Assembly: GCA_022376925.1 (NCBI GenBank)
Contig: JAIOJX010000003.1
Span: 40,781,874 to 40,845,873, forward strand
Direction of reading: 5' to 3'
DNA: 64,000 nucleotides
Source: Tragulus kanchil
Lineage: Eukaryota > Chordata > Mammalia > Artiodactyla > Tragulidae
In this document: positions 11,262 to 22,517 of the stretch, one piece after another
How the letters are laid out: the number at the start of each line of letters is the position of its first letter
Numbering within the stretch: the stretch's first letter is position 1
The notes under the pieces: model-generated
What the model was told of the DNA's origin: nothing
The model's database searches: none
Seen by the model: the letters and a program-made list of their open reading frames with translations, nothing else
Position numbers and translations under genes: made by a program

Positions 11262-11475
11262 GCAGAGGTCTTTGCAGGTGGCTCAGTTATAGAAACTGCC
11301 TGCAATGCAGGAAATGTGGGTTTGATCTCTGGGTCAGTAAGATCCCCTGGAAGAGGGCATGGCTGCTCACTCCTGTATTCTTGCCTGGAGAATCCCATGG
11401 ACAGAGGAGCCTGGTGGGCTGCAGTCCCTGGGCTGCAAAGAGTCAGATATGACTTAGCGACTAAAGAACAACAAA
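11262..11475 (+). mobile_element. Bov-tA SINE, plus strand (duplicate at 12387-12600)
   Basis: The tRNA-derived head (ggtggctcagttatagaaac, gtgggtttgatctctggg) is followed by the Bov-A body (attcttgcctggagaatccc, catggacagaggagcctgg) and the end gacttagcgactaaagaac. It has many differences from the typical family sequence, so it is an old insertion. A (GTT)n run follows at 11507-11519. Confidence 0.9.
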
Positions 11476-12036
11476 GAGTAGCAGAAGGAGCAATAGTTTT
11501 TTTTTTGTTGTTGTTGTTTTTAAATCACTGCTTTAAAGAAAAACTCAGTTTTTTAGCTTTTGCAGCCTTTCAGCATATAGAAAATACTTCCTGAATAAGA
11601 GTAAGTTGGTGTGTGTTTCAGATTTTTGTATCTGGCTGTGGTTTTCGTGATGGAATCATTGCATGTAGGCAGAAAGAAAAATTGAAAAGTTTAACAATTC
11701 CTCCTGGTTGAATCTTTGCTACCAATTGGTATATGCAATAGTGAATAATGATGTCTAGAGCATGCTACAGTGTTTTTAGGAAAATATTTGAAGAAATGCC
11801 TTCTGCTTTTCCTTTATAAATGAAATAAAGCCTAGTGTGAGGTTTTCCCCTCACTCTGTGCCCCGCCCCCCTACTCTTACACTTTTTATTTGGGCCATTT
11901 GACTTGTTTATTTTGTTTTGCAGAGAATTTATTCTCTGAACAGGTGTGGATTGGCCTGTGCCTTTTAAAGACTTTTGTTTGAGGGGAGCTAGACATATAG
12001 CAAAGGAGCTTCTGTGTGGCCACCATTGGAACAAAG
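11476..12036. other. No recognised feature (duplicate 12601-13161)
   Basis: No gene or clear element. Frames such as 11765-12034 (minus) have no recognised homology and recur only because of pair 6. Confidence 0.5.
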
Positions 12037-13161
12037 TTCCTATTTCAGGGAAAGGGGAGACTGGGTCTTAGAAGCCAACCTTTCCCTCAGCCCCACGGCA
12101 CGTTTCCTTTCTTGAGAGCCGGGAAAGGGAAGAGAGCATGGCTGCCCACTCCAGTGTTCTTGTCTGTAGGAATTTATAAATTCTTGCTAGGTTAATCATC
12201 TCTCCTATGCTCCCCCGCTTTTACTTGGCCGTTTTAGAGTTGACTTTCTTTGTGGAGCAAAGAGTGCTTTGAACAAAATAGTAAGATGTCCATGAGTACA
12301 CATGTGAACCTAGCACACGCACATACATACATACATGTGTGTGCACACATACACTTAAACATTTATGTAAGAGTGAGAAAACAGTTGCAGAGGTCTTTGC
12401 AGGTGGCTCAGTTATAGAAACTGCCTGCAATGCAGGAAATGTGGGTTTGATCTCTGGGTCAGTAAGATCCCCTGGAAGAGGGCATGGCTGCTCACTCCTG
12501 TATTCTTGCCTGGAGAATCCCATGGACAGAGGAGCCTGGTGGGCTGCAGTCCCTGGGCTGCAAAGAGTCAGATATGACTTAGCGACTAAAGAACAACAAA
12601 GAGTAGCAGAAGGAGCAATAGTTTTTTTTTTGTTGTTGTTGTTTTTAAATCACTGCTTTAAAGAAAAACTCAGTTTTTTAGCTTTTGCAGCCTTTCAGCA
12701 TATAGAAAATACTTCCTGAATAAGAGTAAGTTGGTGTGTGTTTCAGATTTTTGTATCTGGCTGTGGTTTTCGTGATGGAATCATTGCATGTAGGCAGAAA
12801 GAAAAATTGAAAAGTTTAACAATTCCTCCTGGTTGAATCTTTGCTACCAATTGGTATATGCAATAGTGAATAATGATGTCTAGAGCATGCTACAGTGTTT
12901 TTAGGAAAATATTTGAAGAAATGCCTTCTGCTTTTCCTTTATAAATGAAATAAAGCCTAGTGTGAGGTTTTCCCCTCACTCTGTGCCCCGCCCCCCTACT
13001 CTTACACTTTTTATTTGGGCCATTTGACTTGTTTATTTTGTTTTGCAGAGAATTTATTCTCTGAACAGGTGTGGATTGGCCTGTGCCTTTTAAAGACTTT
13101 TGTTTGAGGGGAGCTAGACATATAGCAAAGGAGCTTCTGTGTGGCCACCATTGGAACAAAG

Positions 13162-14065
13162 CTTCCTAATTTCAGTGTCCTTGAGTCAGCAGCTGGTGCA
13201 GCTGAATTCAGAGGAACAAGTGTAGTTATTGAGTGTTTTCTCTAAAAAACTGCCTGAACAAAGCATTTCCTTAAGCAACGCTGAGCAGGATCTGGTACTT
13301 CCTATTCCTCAAAAAAGTCTTAGAAAGGTTTGCGGAAGTGTAGAGGTCAACATGACTGCCTGTGATTTGTCTCCTCCCCACCCTCTGCCGCGATCCCCTG
13401 GTAATTGATTCCTTTTAGCAGTCTCCCATTTTAAAGTCACAGGATCAGCATCCATAAGTAAAAAACAGAAAAACAAGGAGTAATCAGTTACTGCTTATAA
13501 TCAGTAAATATCATGGTCATATCAGCTAGATAATTGTTAGTCCTGCCAGAGAAGTGTATAACACATGTGCTGGTTAATTTAAGAAGAATGTTTTAAACGT
13601 TGTAGCTTACATTATATTGAGTGTCTGCTATTTTTACATATGATTTATTTATTTTGTTATAGATAGTTAAGGGGATTAATCTTCTACATGATTTACGTTT
13701 CTTGATCATTGAAACGGTAGAAATCAGAAGTTAGGTAGGAATCCATTCATACATTTATAGAAATAAATGTACTTTTATTATTTTGAATGAAAGTCATCCT
13801 TTCATTCATGTTTTTTTTTTAAGTAAGCATTCTCATATACCAGACACTTTGTTAAGAACTTACAGACAGAAAAGAAATGCATGGTAATATACAAAGAGTT
13901 AACTAATAATAAAGGTGAAATAAAATTTGGGGAGAAGTGATATAGATGTTTCCTTCTGTTTTATTCAAGATAAATTTGTTTTTCCAGGTAAAAGTTTTTC
14001 TGTAGTGAGAATTTAAGGGTTCACAAGGAGGAATCAGATGTCCTGGAGTGTGAAGTCAGGTGGGC
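13162..14065. other. No recognised gene; AT-rich
   Basis: Single-copy sequence between pairs 6 and 7. A possible L2/MIR scrap lies at about 13825-13870 (ccagacactttgttaagaac), too weak to annotate on its own. Confidence 0.45.
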
Positions 14066-15369
14066 CTTAGGAATCATTACTATGAACAAAGCTGGTGGAA
14101 AGGATGGAATTTTAGATGAGCTATTTCAAATCCTAAAAGATGATTCTGTTAAAGTTCTGTACTCAGTATGCCAGCATAATTGGAAATTCCAATCCCAGAG
14201 AAAGGTAACGCCAAAGAATGTTCAAACTACCATACAATTGCACTCATTTCTCATGCAAGCAAGTTAATGCTCAAGATCCTTCAGGCTAGGCTTCAACAGT
14301 TCATGAATTGAGAACATACAGATGCATAAGCTGGATTTAGAAAAGGGAGAAGCACTAGAGATCAAATTGCCAACATCATAGAAAAAGTAAGGGAATTCCA
14401 GGAAAACATCTACTTCTGCTTCATTGACTACACTAACGCCTTTGACTGTGTGGATCACAACACACTGTGGAGAATTCTGAAAGAAATGGGAATACCAGAT
14501 CACCTTACCTGTCTCCTGAGAAACCTGTATGCAGGTCGAGAAGCAACAATTAAAACTGGACTTGGAACAATGGCCTGGTTCGAAATTGGCAAAGGAGTAT
14601 ATTAAGGCTGTGTGTTGTCACCCTGGTTATTTATTACATGCGGAGTACCTCATGCAAATGCCAGGCTGGATGAAGCACAAGCTGGGATCAAGATTGCTGG
14701 GAGAAATATCAGTAACCTCAGATATGCACATGATAACACCCTAATGGCAGAAAGAGAAGAGCGACTCAAGAGCCTCTTGATCAGGATGAAAGAGGAGAGT
14801 GAAAATGTTAAAAGTCAACATTCAAAAAGCTAAGATCATGGCATCCAGTCCCATCACTTCATTGCAATTAGATGGCAAAAAGTGGAAACAGTGGCAGGTT
14901 TTATTTTCTTGGACTCTAAAATCACTTGGACAATGACTGCAGCCACGAAATTAAAAGACACTTGTTCCTTGAAAGAAAAGCTGTGACAAACCTAGATAGC
15001 GCGTTAAAAACAAAGATATCACTTTGCCAACAAAAGTCTATATAGCCAAACTTGTGCCTTTTCCTGTAATCATGTACGAATGTGATCGTTGGACCATAAA
15101 GCAAGCTGAGTGCTGAAGACTTGATGCTTTCCAAGTGTGGTGCTGGAGAAGACTCTTGAGGGTCTGTTGGACAACAATAAGGTCAGTCCTTAAGAAAATC
15201 AACCCTGAATATTCATTGGAAGGACTGATGCTGAAGCTCTAATTCTTTGGCCACCTGATGTTAAGAGCGACTCCTTGGAAGAGACACAGTTGCTGGGAAA
15301 GATTGAAGGCAGGAGGAGAAGGAGATGACAGAGGAGGAGATGGTTGGATGGCATCACTAACTCAGTGGA
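14066..15369 (+). mobile_element. BovB (RTE-clade) LINE, 5'-truncated, decayed; first part
   Basis: Translated fragments match BovB reverse transcriptase in order: NKAGGKDGILDELFQILKDD near the start, then the TIALISHASK block, the FIDYTNAFDCVDH block with its catalytic aspartate (about 14420-14460), and LRNLYAGREATIK. The region that should hold the catalytic YADD reads as YAHD (14715-14735), and several frame breaks are present, so it is dead. The 5' end including the endonuclease is missing. It ends here because of the join of pair 7 and continues as a repeated segment at 15378. Confidence 0.93.
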
Positions 15370-16534
15370 TTGCCAAAAAAGAATGTTCAAACTACCATAC
15401 AATTGCACTCATTTCTCATGCAAGCAAGTTAATGCTCAAGATCCTTCAGGCTAGGCTTCAACAGTTCATGAATTGAGAACATACAGATGCATAAGCTGGA
15501 TTTAGAAAAGGGAGAAGCACTAGAGATCAAATTGCCAACATCATAGAAAAGTAAGGAATTCCAGAAAAAATCTACTTCTGCTTCATTGACTACACTAACG
15601 CCTTTGACTGTGTGGATCACAACACACTGTGGAGAATTCTGAAAGAAATGGGAATACCAGATCACCTTACCTGTCTCCTGAGAAACCTGTATGCAGGTCG
15701 AGAAGCAACAATTAAAACTGGACTTGGAACAATGGCCTGGTTCGAAATTGGCAAAGGAGTATATTAAGGCTGTGTGTTGTCACCCTGGTTATTTATTACA
15801 TGCGGAGTACCTCATGCAAATGCCAGGCTGGATGAAGCACAAGCTGGGATCAAGATTGCTGGGAGAAATATCAGTAACCTCAGATATGCACATGATAACA
15901 CCCTAATGGCAGAAAGAGAAGAGCGACTCAAGAGCCTCTTGATCAGGATGAAAGAGGAGAGTGAAAATGTTAAAAGTCAACATTCAAAAAGCTAAGATCA
16001 TGGCATCCAGTCCCATCACTTCATTGCAATTAGATGGCAAAAAAAGTGGAAACAGTGGCAGGTTTTATTTTCTTGGACTCTAAAATCACTTGGACAATGA
16101 CTGCAGCCACGAAATTAAAAGACACTTGTTCCTTGAAAGAAAAGCTGTGACAAACCTAGATAGCGCGTTAAAAACAAAGATATCACTTTGCCAACAAAAG
16201 TCTATATAGCCAAACTTGTGCCTTTTCCTGTAATCATGTACGAATGTGATCGTTGGACCATAAAGCAAGCTGAGTGCTGAAGACTTGATGCTTTCCAAGT
16301 GTGGTGCTGGAGAAGACTCTTGAGGGTCTGTTGGACAACAATAAGGTCAGTCCTTAAGAAAATCAACCCTGAATATTCATTGGAAGGACTGATGCTGAAG
16401 CTCTAATTCTTTGGCCACCTGATGTGAAGAGACGACTCCTTGGAAGAGACACAGTTGCTGGGAAAGATTGAAGGCAGGAGGAGAAGGAGATGACAGAGGA
16501 GGAGATGGTTGGATGGCATCACTAACTCAGTGGA
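14213..16534. repeat. Tandem duplication pair 7 (period 1165 bp) inside BovB
   Basis: Copy 1 is 14213-15369 and copy 2 is 15378-16534. The duplicated part is internal to one BovB LINE. Its true 5' part (from about 14066) occurs only before copy 1, and its true 3' end (to about 16645) only after copy 2. Single-base losses in G- and A-runs (near 14390 versus 15550) change the reading frame between copies, as sequencing error would. Confidence 0.95.
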
Positions 16535-16645
16535 CTTTAGTTTGAGCAAACTCTGGGAAATAGTGAAGGAAGCCTAGTGCACTGCATTCCATGGGGTTGG
16601 AAACAATTGGGCACGACTTAGCGACTGAAGACAACAACAAAAGGA
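15378..16645 (+). mobile_element. BovB LINE, duplicated segment plus true 3' end
   Basis: Repeats 14213-15369 of the same BovB and then continues into the real 3' end, which finishes gggcacgacttagcgactga followed by an ACAACA tail. Removing the duplicated 1165 bases would leave one BovB of about 1.4 kb. Small homopolymer losses (about 15545-15570) alter the frame relative to the first copy. Confidence 0.92.
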
Positions 16646-16998
16646 GCCTTGAACACTACCCCTGCTTTCTGTGCTTTTTTATTCTAAGTGTCAGTGTGAT
16701 ACTGCCTACTTGTTCCAGGGAGAAGGAAGATTTAGGAAATGTTTTTAGATTATATTTTGTTGTACGTTTTCCTGTTAATATATGTAGAATTTCTCATTCT
16801 TATTCATTGCACTGATTTAAAATAAGAAAAATCACCATCTAGGGTCAAACTCATGACCAGTCAAAGAGGGTCTTGTTCCTGGTAGTGCCATAATATTGTT
16901 GCCCCTTAAAATAGTTCACTGACATCTTTGTTTCTTAACACTTCTACTTATTTCTGTTGAATATATTTTAGTTGTCTATCCATTAATTTTTTTAACTT
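16646..16998. other. No recognised feature
   Basis: Single-copy AT-rich DNA between the BovB 3' end and a young SINE. Nothing recognisable. Confidence 0.5.
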
Positions 16999-17010
16999 AA
17001 AAGTAACTTT

Positions 17011-17341
17011 CGGGGCTTCCCCTGGTGGTCCAGTGGTTAAGGACACCGCCTTGCAGTGCAAGGGGCGCCGGTTCGAGCCCTGGCCTGGGAAGATCCCACG
17101 TGCCGCAGAGCGGCTAGACTGATGTGTCCAATTACCGAGCCGGATCTCTGGAGCGCACGCGCCCAGAGCCAGCGCTCTGCGACGACAGACGCCACCGCTA
17201 TGGCAGGCCCACAGGAGCCAAAGAACAAAGACGGATGAACATAGAGAAACGAAAGACCAATGGAAGTGGCCTGCCCACTGCCCTCCCTCCCCAACCCGAC
17301 CCCCGCCCAAAATAAATAAATAAATAAATCTTTAAAAAAAA
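17011..17341 (+). mobile_element. Young CHR-like SINE, long-tail subfamily, full length (S5)
   Basis: The best-preserved single-copy example. It has an A box (tggtccagtgg), a perfect B box (ggttcgagccc, about 17070) and the body word gtgtccaattaccgagccgg. The 3' segment is gaccaatggaagtggcctgc, then a C-rich run (17277-17310), then aaataaataaataaataaat, ctttaaa and poly-A. The target-site duplication is aaaagtaacttt (16999-17010 and 17342-17353). The L1-like site and A tail imply L1-driven retroposition. Confidence 0.95.
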
Positions 17342-17353
17342 AAAAGTAACTTT

Positions 17354-18440
17354 GTCTCATAGATTAAGGGATTATTTTATGTAGCTTTGCTACCTGCCTT
17401 GTCAAATAGTGACTTCCTCTCCTAAATCTTATGCATATTTCTCTCAGGTTTTAATGAGGTAGACCTGAGTGCACTGAGGCCAGGATTAGTATACAGGTTG
17501 TGTTGGAAAATCCATGACCGGTATGACTGTATATATTCTTTGGCTTCTGTTTCTAGATCAGGCCACCGTATTATTTTTATATGCTCTTCCCACATGCTCA
17601 TGAGCTTCCATTGTAAGTAGATACTGTCTTTAACATGGATTATTTAATAAGGTCTGGTGGTTCATACTCTGAAGAACATCACGTCTTTGTAAAGGTACTG
17701 TTGGCTTTATTTTTAGTTCTATTTGGTAATGTTTAAATATTTTTAAATATGTTTATATGAGCAAGAGTGTCCCAGAGAGAGATCTTCTATGAGTTGTTCA
17801 TTGTGCCCTTGGGCAAATTTCCAAAGTTTATTTATAACTTGCCACCGGTGATTCTATAAACATTGAAAACGGATTTTCTGTTCTCCTCACAAAATGATTT
17901 ATCAGGGAAATTTTACAGACCCACTGTGAGTCTCAGGAGGCCCCCACATTGCACACAGGGGGCGTTTAAAGCTTCATTGCCTTCCTTTCTCATTTCTTTT
18001 TCCCAAACAATGCCACTCGCAACTTCTTGGATTAATGTGTGTGTCACCAAAAGACTAGGTCTCCACGTCTGGAATTTCTCAGCTTCTCACTTGACCAATT
18101 TGTGGGCTTATCACAACCTAATTCTCTCCCCATTCCTCCTTTCTTCTCTGAGATAGGTAACTTCTGTGAATTGGGGCTGTTCTGAACATTGGCCCTCTTA
18201 GAATCTAGGTCCTTCTTGGCTTTTCTGAGTTGGTACCACTGTGTCTCTCATAAGGATATATCATCTTAGGAAAGCCAATGTCTTCATTATATTGCTTCAT
18301 TCTCTAAGAAGTACCTTCTCTTTCTCTTTCATTTCATTTGAAGGAATGTTTCTTGAAGGAGCTGTTTTCCATTTCTTGATTGTCACACTCCAACTCAAGA
18401 CCCTGAATTATGCACCTGCACCCAAGCCCAAACATCTCCT
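17354..18440. other. No recognised gene (largely duplicated at 18680-19565)
   Basis: No exon or clear repeat. Frames at 17863-18156 and 18241-18459 (plus) recur in the second copy with identical lengths but have no recognised homology; the second runs into a SINE. Confidence 0.5.
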
Positions 18441-19789
18441 TTGGGGACTTCCCTGGTAGCTCAGTGGTGAAGAGTTAACCTGCCAGTGCAGAAAACATGG
18501 GTTTGATCCCTGATCTGGAAAGATCCCACTTGCTGTGAAGCAACTAAGCCTGTGAGCCACAACTATTGAGCCCATGTGCTGCAACTACTGAAGCGTTATG
18601 TGCCCTAGAGCGCGCGTTCCACAGCAGGAGAAATGACCACAACAAGAAGCCTGGTCACCTCAACAGGATGTATCTTCCCAGATCAGGCCACCGTATTATT
18701 TTTATATGCTCTTCCCACATGCTCATGAGCTTCCATTGTAAGTAGATACTGTCTTTAACATGGATTATTTAATAAGGTCTGGTGGTTCATACTCTGAAGA
18801 ACATCACGTCTTTGTAAAGGTACTGTTGGCTTTATTTTTAGTTCTATTTGGTAATGTTTAAATATTTTTAAATATGTTTATATGAGTAAGAGTGTCCCAG
18901 AGAGAGATCTTCTATGAGTTGTTCATTGTGCCCTTGGGCAAATTTCCAAAGTTTATTTATAACTTGCCACCGGTGATTCTATAAACATTGAAAACGGATT
19001 TTCTGTTCTCCTCACAAAATGATTTATCAGGGAAATTTTACAGACCCACTGTGAGTCTCAGGAGGCCCCCACATTGCACACAGGGGGCGTTTAAAGCTTC
19101 ATTGCCTTCCTTTCTCATTTCTTTTTCCCAAACAATGCCACTCGCAACTTCTTGGATTAATGTGTGTGTCACCAAAAGACTAGGTCTCCACGTCTGGAAT
19201 TTCTCAGCTTCTCACTTGACCAATTTGTGGGCTTATCACAACCTAATTCTCTCCCCATTCCTCCTTTCTTCTCTGAGATAGGTAACTTCTGTGAATTGGG
19301 GCTGTTCTGAACATTGGCCCTCTTAGAATCTAGGTCCTTCTTGGCTTTTCTGAGTTGGTACCACTGTGTCTCTCATAAGGATATATCATCTTAGGAAAGC
19401 CAATGTCTTCATTATATTGCTTCATTCTCTAAGAAGTACCTTCTCTTTCTCTTTCATTTCATTTGAAGGAATGTTTCTTGAAGGAGCTGTTTTCCATTTC
19501 TTGATTGTCACACTCCAACTCAAGACCCTGAATTATGCACCTGCACCCAAGCCCAAACATCTCCTTTGGGGACTTCCCTGGTAGCTCAGTGGTGAAGAGT
19601 TAACCTGCCAGTGCAGAAAACATGGGTTTGATCCCTGATCTGGAAAGATCCCACTTGCTGTGAAGCAACTAAGCCTGTGAGCCACAACTATTGAGCCCAT
19701 GTGCTGCAACTACTGAAGCGTTATGTGCCCTAGAGCGCGCGTTCCACAGCAGGAGAAATGACCACAACAAGAAGCCTGGTCACCTCAAC
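17555..19789. repeat. Tandem duplication pair 8 (period 1125 bp)
   Basis: Copy 1 is 17555-18664 and copy 2 is 18680-19789, with a 15-base spacer. The break cuts a CHR-2 SINE: copy 1 stops mid-element at 18664, while copy 2 runs on to the SINE's full 3' end at 19897. One substitution is visible (gagcaag/gagtaag near 17760 and 18885). Confidence 0.95.
18443..18664 (+). mobile_element. CHR-2 SINE, 3' cut by the duplication join
   Basis: Head ggacttccctggtagctcag and B box gggtttgatccc, then the CHR-2 half-repeats ctgtgagccacaactattga and gtgctgcaactactgaagc. It stops at 18664 where pair 8 joins, with no A tail. The complete version is at 19569-19897. Confidence 0.9.
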
Positions 19790-19897
19790 TAGAGAGTAGC
19801 CCCCACTCCTTGCAACTAGAGAAGAGCCTACAGCAGCATTGGAAACCCAGAATAGCCAAAAATAAATAATAAATAGATAAAAATTAAAAAAAAAAAA
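19569..19897 (+). mobile_element. CHR-2 SINE, complete
   Basis: Same insertion as 18443-18664, but running on through tagagagtagcccccactcc and agccaaaaataaataataaa to an A tail. Direct repeats atctccttt(t/g)g flank it (19559-19569 and 19898-19908). This shows that the natural flank belongs to the right-hand copy of pair 8. Confidence 0.9.
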
Positions 19898-20014
19898 ATC
19901 TCCTTTTGTTTACATAGTAGCATTTGAGACCTGTCATGTCCATAGCTGCGTTCTTTGTTTTTTTTTTTTTTTAAATCTTGCATTTCCTGATTTTATTTTT
20001 TCATTTTTTAAAAT

Positions 20015-20345
20015 TGATTTTTTTATTGAAGTATAGTTGTTTTACAATCTTGTATTAGTTTCGACTGTACAGCAAAGCGAGTCAGCTATATGTGTACATA
20101 TATCCCCTCTATTTTGGATTTCCTTTCCATCTAGGTCACCATAGCACTGAGTAGAGTTCCCCGTGCTCTACAGTAGGTTCTCATTCGTTACTGAAATTAT
20201 ACATAGAATCAGGAGTGTGTACATGTCAATCCCAGTCTCCCAATTCATCCCTGCTCTGTCTCCCTTGATTGTATTCCTGTGTCCATTTTCGATGTCTGTG
20301 TCTCTATTTTTGCTTTTCACGTTCCTGCTTTTATTCATGAATCTT
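20015..20345 (-). mobile_element. Cetartiodactyl L1 3' end, minus strand
   Basis: Reads tttttattgaagtatagttg, then gtacagcaaagcgagtcagc and agagttccccgtgctctaca, the antisense of the L1 3' UTR common in cattle and relatives. A T-rich A-tail complement lies at 19955-20010. 5'-truncated and non-coding. Confidence 0.85.
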
Positions 20346-22154
20346 TGACCATCTCAACTTGGGACTGTCCTTGACTCACCACTTATATCTCTCATCAGTC
20401 ACCACATCAGGCTGATGTTACCTCCGCAATATTGTTCTTCTGTTATTTTAGTATTTTAGTAGGCTGTTTTCATATCCTTGTGTCCTCCTCTGTCTCTTTC
20501 CTTTCTGTATTACCTCCATCAGTTTGCTAAACCAGAAAGATATTCTGCTCAAATACAGGTATGAGAGTGCCATTCTTTTGTTTCACACATAGTGATTCCC
20601 CATCAGTCATGATCTGAAACTTAAATAACTTGGTCCCACATGATGATAGCTGCCACTCTCCCTTTCCAGTCTTGCCACAGTGTGGGAGTTTCTAGTAGCT
20701 GAGCCTGTGGTGCTTCCTAGTGTGGCCCTGGTTCGCCGTGTGGGCTCTTTGCATCCAACACTGAGCACCTGAAATCACACTCTAAGGCTTCAGCTATAGC
20801 TTTACTGACCCTACCAACTCACTCTACTGCTCTCTAGACTACGTTATTTTCTTTTTGACCCTTCATGTTTATTTACAACACTTAGTATAAGGAATGTTAG
20901 CACATCCATCTACCCCATTAAATTGTGAGTTACTGGAGGGCTGAAACCTTCTTTGTATTCATAGCTCCTGTTTTACTGCCTGGCACATGGTAGACATATC
21001 GATAGGAACAGTAGAGCTTTCTTAACAAAAGACGTGAGAATCAATAGTTGGTCAGTAATTCAGAAAAGTTATTAACATACAGAGACATAAAAATAATGTG
21101 CACATATCTTGAATATTTTAAGCATGAAACTTATAAATACATATTTTTGGTATTACAAACCTTTTGTAAAACCATGATTTTTTTCTTTCACTATGAATCC
21201 ACCAAGGAAATTCAGTATTATCTTTCTTACCAAAGCCAATAGTGGATTGTCTGTTATCTCCAATTTGTTTCTTTTTAAAGTGAAATTAAAAGCCTTAGAA
21301 ACATATTTTCCCATTGTACAATTATGATGTCCATGCCTTATTCACTGAGCTTTAAAAATTATTGCTTCGTTGTGGACTAAGCTTTGAAAAATCTTGAAAA
21401 CAATCAACGTATTTTTCAGAGAAAATGAAAAAATTTTTTTCGTGCTCCATTTTTCACTGCTTTGATATATCACTGAAGAAAATCACATTATTATAATAAA
21501 ATAAACCGCATAACCAGGTTTAGGACCAAACCTCCTCTTATTACAAATATGACTCAGCTGATGGCAGCTGAGGCCCTCGTTGTCCTCAGGAAGGAGGCGG
21601 CTGGTTGGGAACATTCCAGGTGCATCCACCAGTATGATTCATGATACCAGGAGAGTGCAGCTCATTGGTCCATCTAAACAGTGGGTTAAGGGGAACTTGG
21701 TTCAACGCCTTCTACCATGTTTGTCAGATGGATGCTGAAAAGATGCTTATCTTGGTTACTTGGCATTTTGGTAATTAAAAGAGCTGGCTAGAAAGTTGCC
21801 TGCTTGGCCGTCCCCTCTGTCCTCGGTCCACATCATTTATACACATGTTCAATAAGACCCCCTTGAGCACCTGTCTCTTGGACGTCCTCAACTTTGTACA
21901 TCTGTTTGTCGTTTTGTCTCCTGATTTAAGCACAGCAGAGTGTAATTTTTAAAACTGGTCTGTGGTTTGTTCCAGTCTGTTGCTTGCTCTCCAGTAGAAT
22001 GCATGCGTGCTGGGCTATATCCTGCCATCAGTTCCTATGTGTATTTGTCCTTTAACCTGCTGTTTTTCTCACTATTTATAAGTCCTTCACTTTGAATTTC
22101 TGTTTTGGCATCCTTATGAGCATCTGCATCCTCTGGACACTGGCTGGCCGTAAT
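20346..22154. other. No recognised gene; possible L2 relic and a motif-rich patch
   Basis: Single-copy DNA. Bases 20935-21000 resemble an L2 3' region (tactgcctggcacatggtag). The patch 21545-21760 is listed separately as a regulatory candidate. The rest is unrecognised. Confidence 0.5.
21545..21760. promoter_or_regulatory. Candidate regulatory patch (motif cluster only)
   Basis: Within about 100 bases there is tgactcagc (AP-1/Maf-type half site), two cagctg E-boxes (21556, 21566 area) and the palindrome ggaacattcc, whose right half contains the TEAD-type word acattcca. It is more GC-rich and repeat-free than its surroundings. This is motif matching by eye. Nothing shows that it is active, and chance occurrence is quite possible. 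Confidence 0.25.
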
Positions 22155-22286
22155 TAGAGTTTTTTTAAATGATTTTTTTAATTGGAGTATAGTTGGGTGA
22201 CAGTGTTGTATTGGTCTCTGCTGTCCAGTGAAATGAATCAGTTATACATATACATATGTCCACTCTTATTTTGTATTCTGTTCTCA
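22155..22286 (-). mobile_element. L1 3' end fragment, minus strand
   Basis: attggagtatagttgggtga, ctgctgtccagtgaaatgaa and tcagttatacatatacatat are a diverged version of the cetartiodactyl L1 3' UTR antisense. It is cut by a Bov-tA immediately to the right. Confidence 0.75.
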
Positions 22287-22517
22287 TATAGGTTATTCAG
22301 TTCAGTTCATTATTAGTTGCTCAGTCGTGTCTGACTTTCTCTGACCCCATGGACTGTAGCCTGCCAGGTTCCTAGGTCCATGGGATTTTCCAGGCAAGAA
22401 TACTAGAGTGGGTTGACATTCCCTTCTCCAGGGGGTCTTCCTGACCCGAGGATTGAACCCAGGTCTCTTGCCTTGCAGGCAGATTCTTTTCTGTGTAAGC
22501 CCCCAGGGAAATCCCGC
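22287..22517 (-). mobile_element. Bov-tA SINE, minus strand, near full length
   Basis: tagttgctcagtcgtgtctg, accccatggactgtagcctg, caggcaagaatactagagtg and attgaacccaggtctcttgc give the full Bov-A body and tRNA head in antisense. It is among the better preserved Bov-tA copies in the window. It is inserted at the edge of an L1 fragment. Confidence 0.92.

Larger units (their letters stand above)
10934..13161. repeat. Tandem duplication pair 6 (period 1125 bp)
   Basis: Copy 1 is 10934-12036 and copy 2 is 12059-13161. The 22-base spacer starts like the true continuation after copy 2 but with bases dropped (gttcctattt against gcttcctaattt). A Bov-tA element and an ACAT microsatellite are inside both copies. 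One substitution is visible, cacgtg/catgtg near 11178 and 12303. Confidence 0.95.

Noticed and set aside
14082..14833. Active reverse-transcriptase gene, or a diversity-generating or defence retroelement
   Set aside because: The protein fragments match BovB. The element is 5'-truncated, frame-broken and has an altered catalytic motif, in a typical mammalian repeat context.
17011..17341. A tRNA gene, because of good A and B boxes
   Set aside because: No cloverleaf or acceptor stem pairing is seen, and the sequence is the head of a SINE with an A-rich tail and target duplications.
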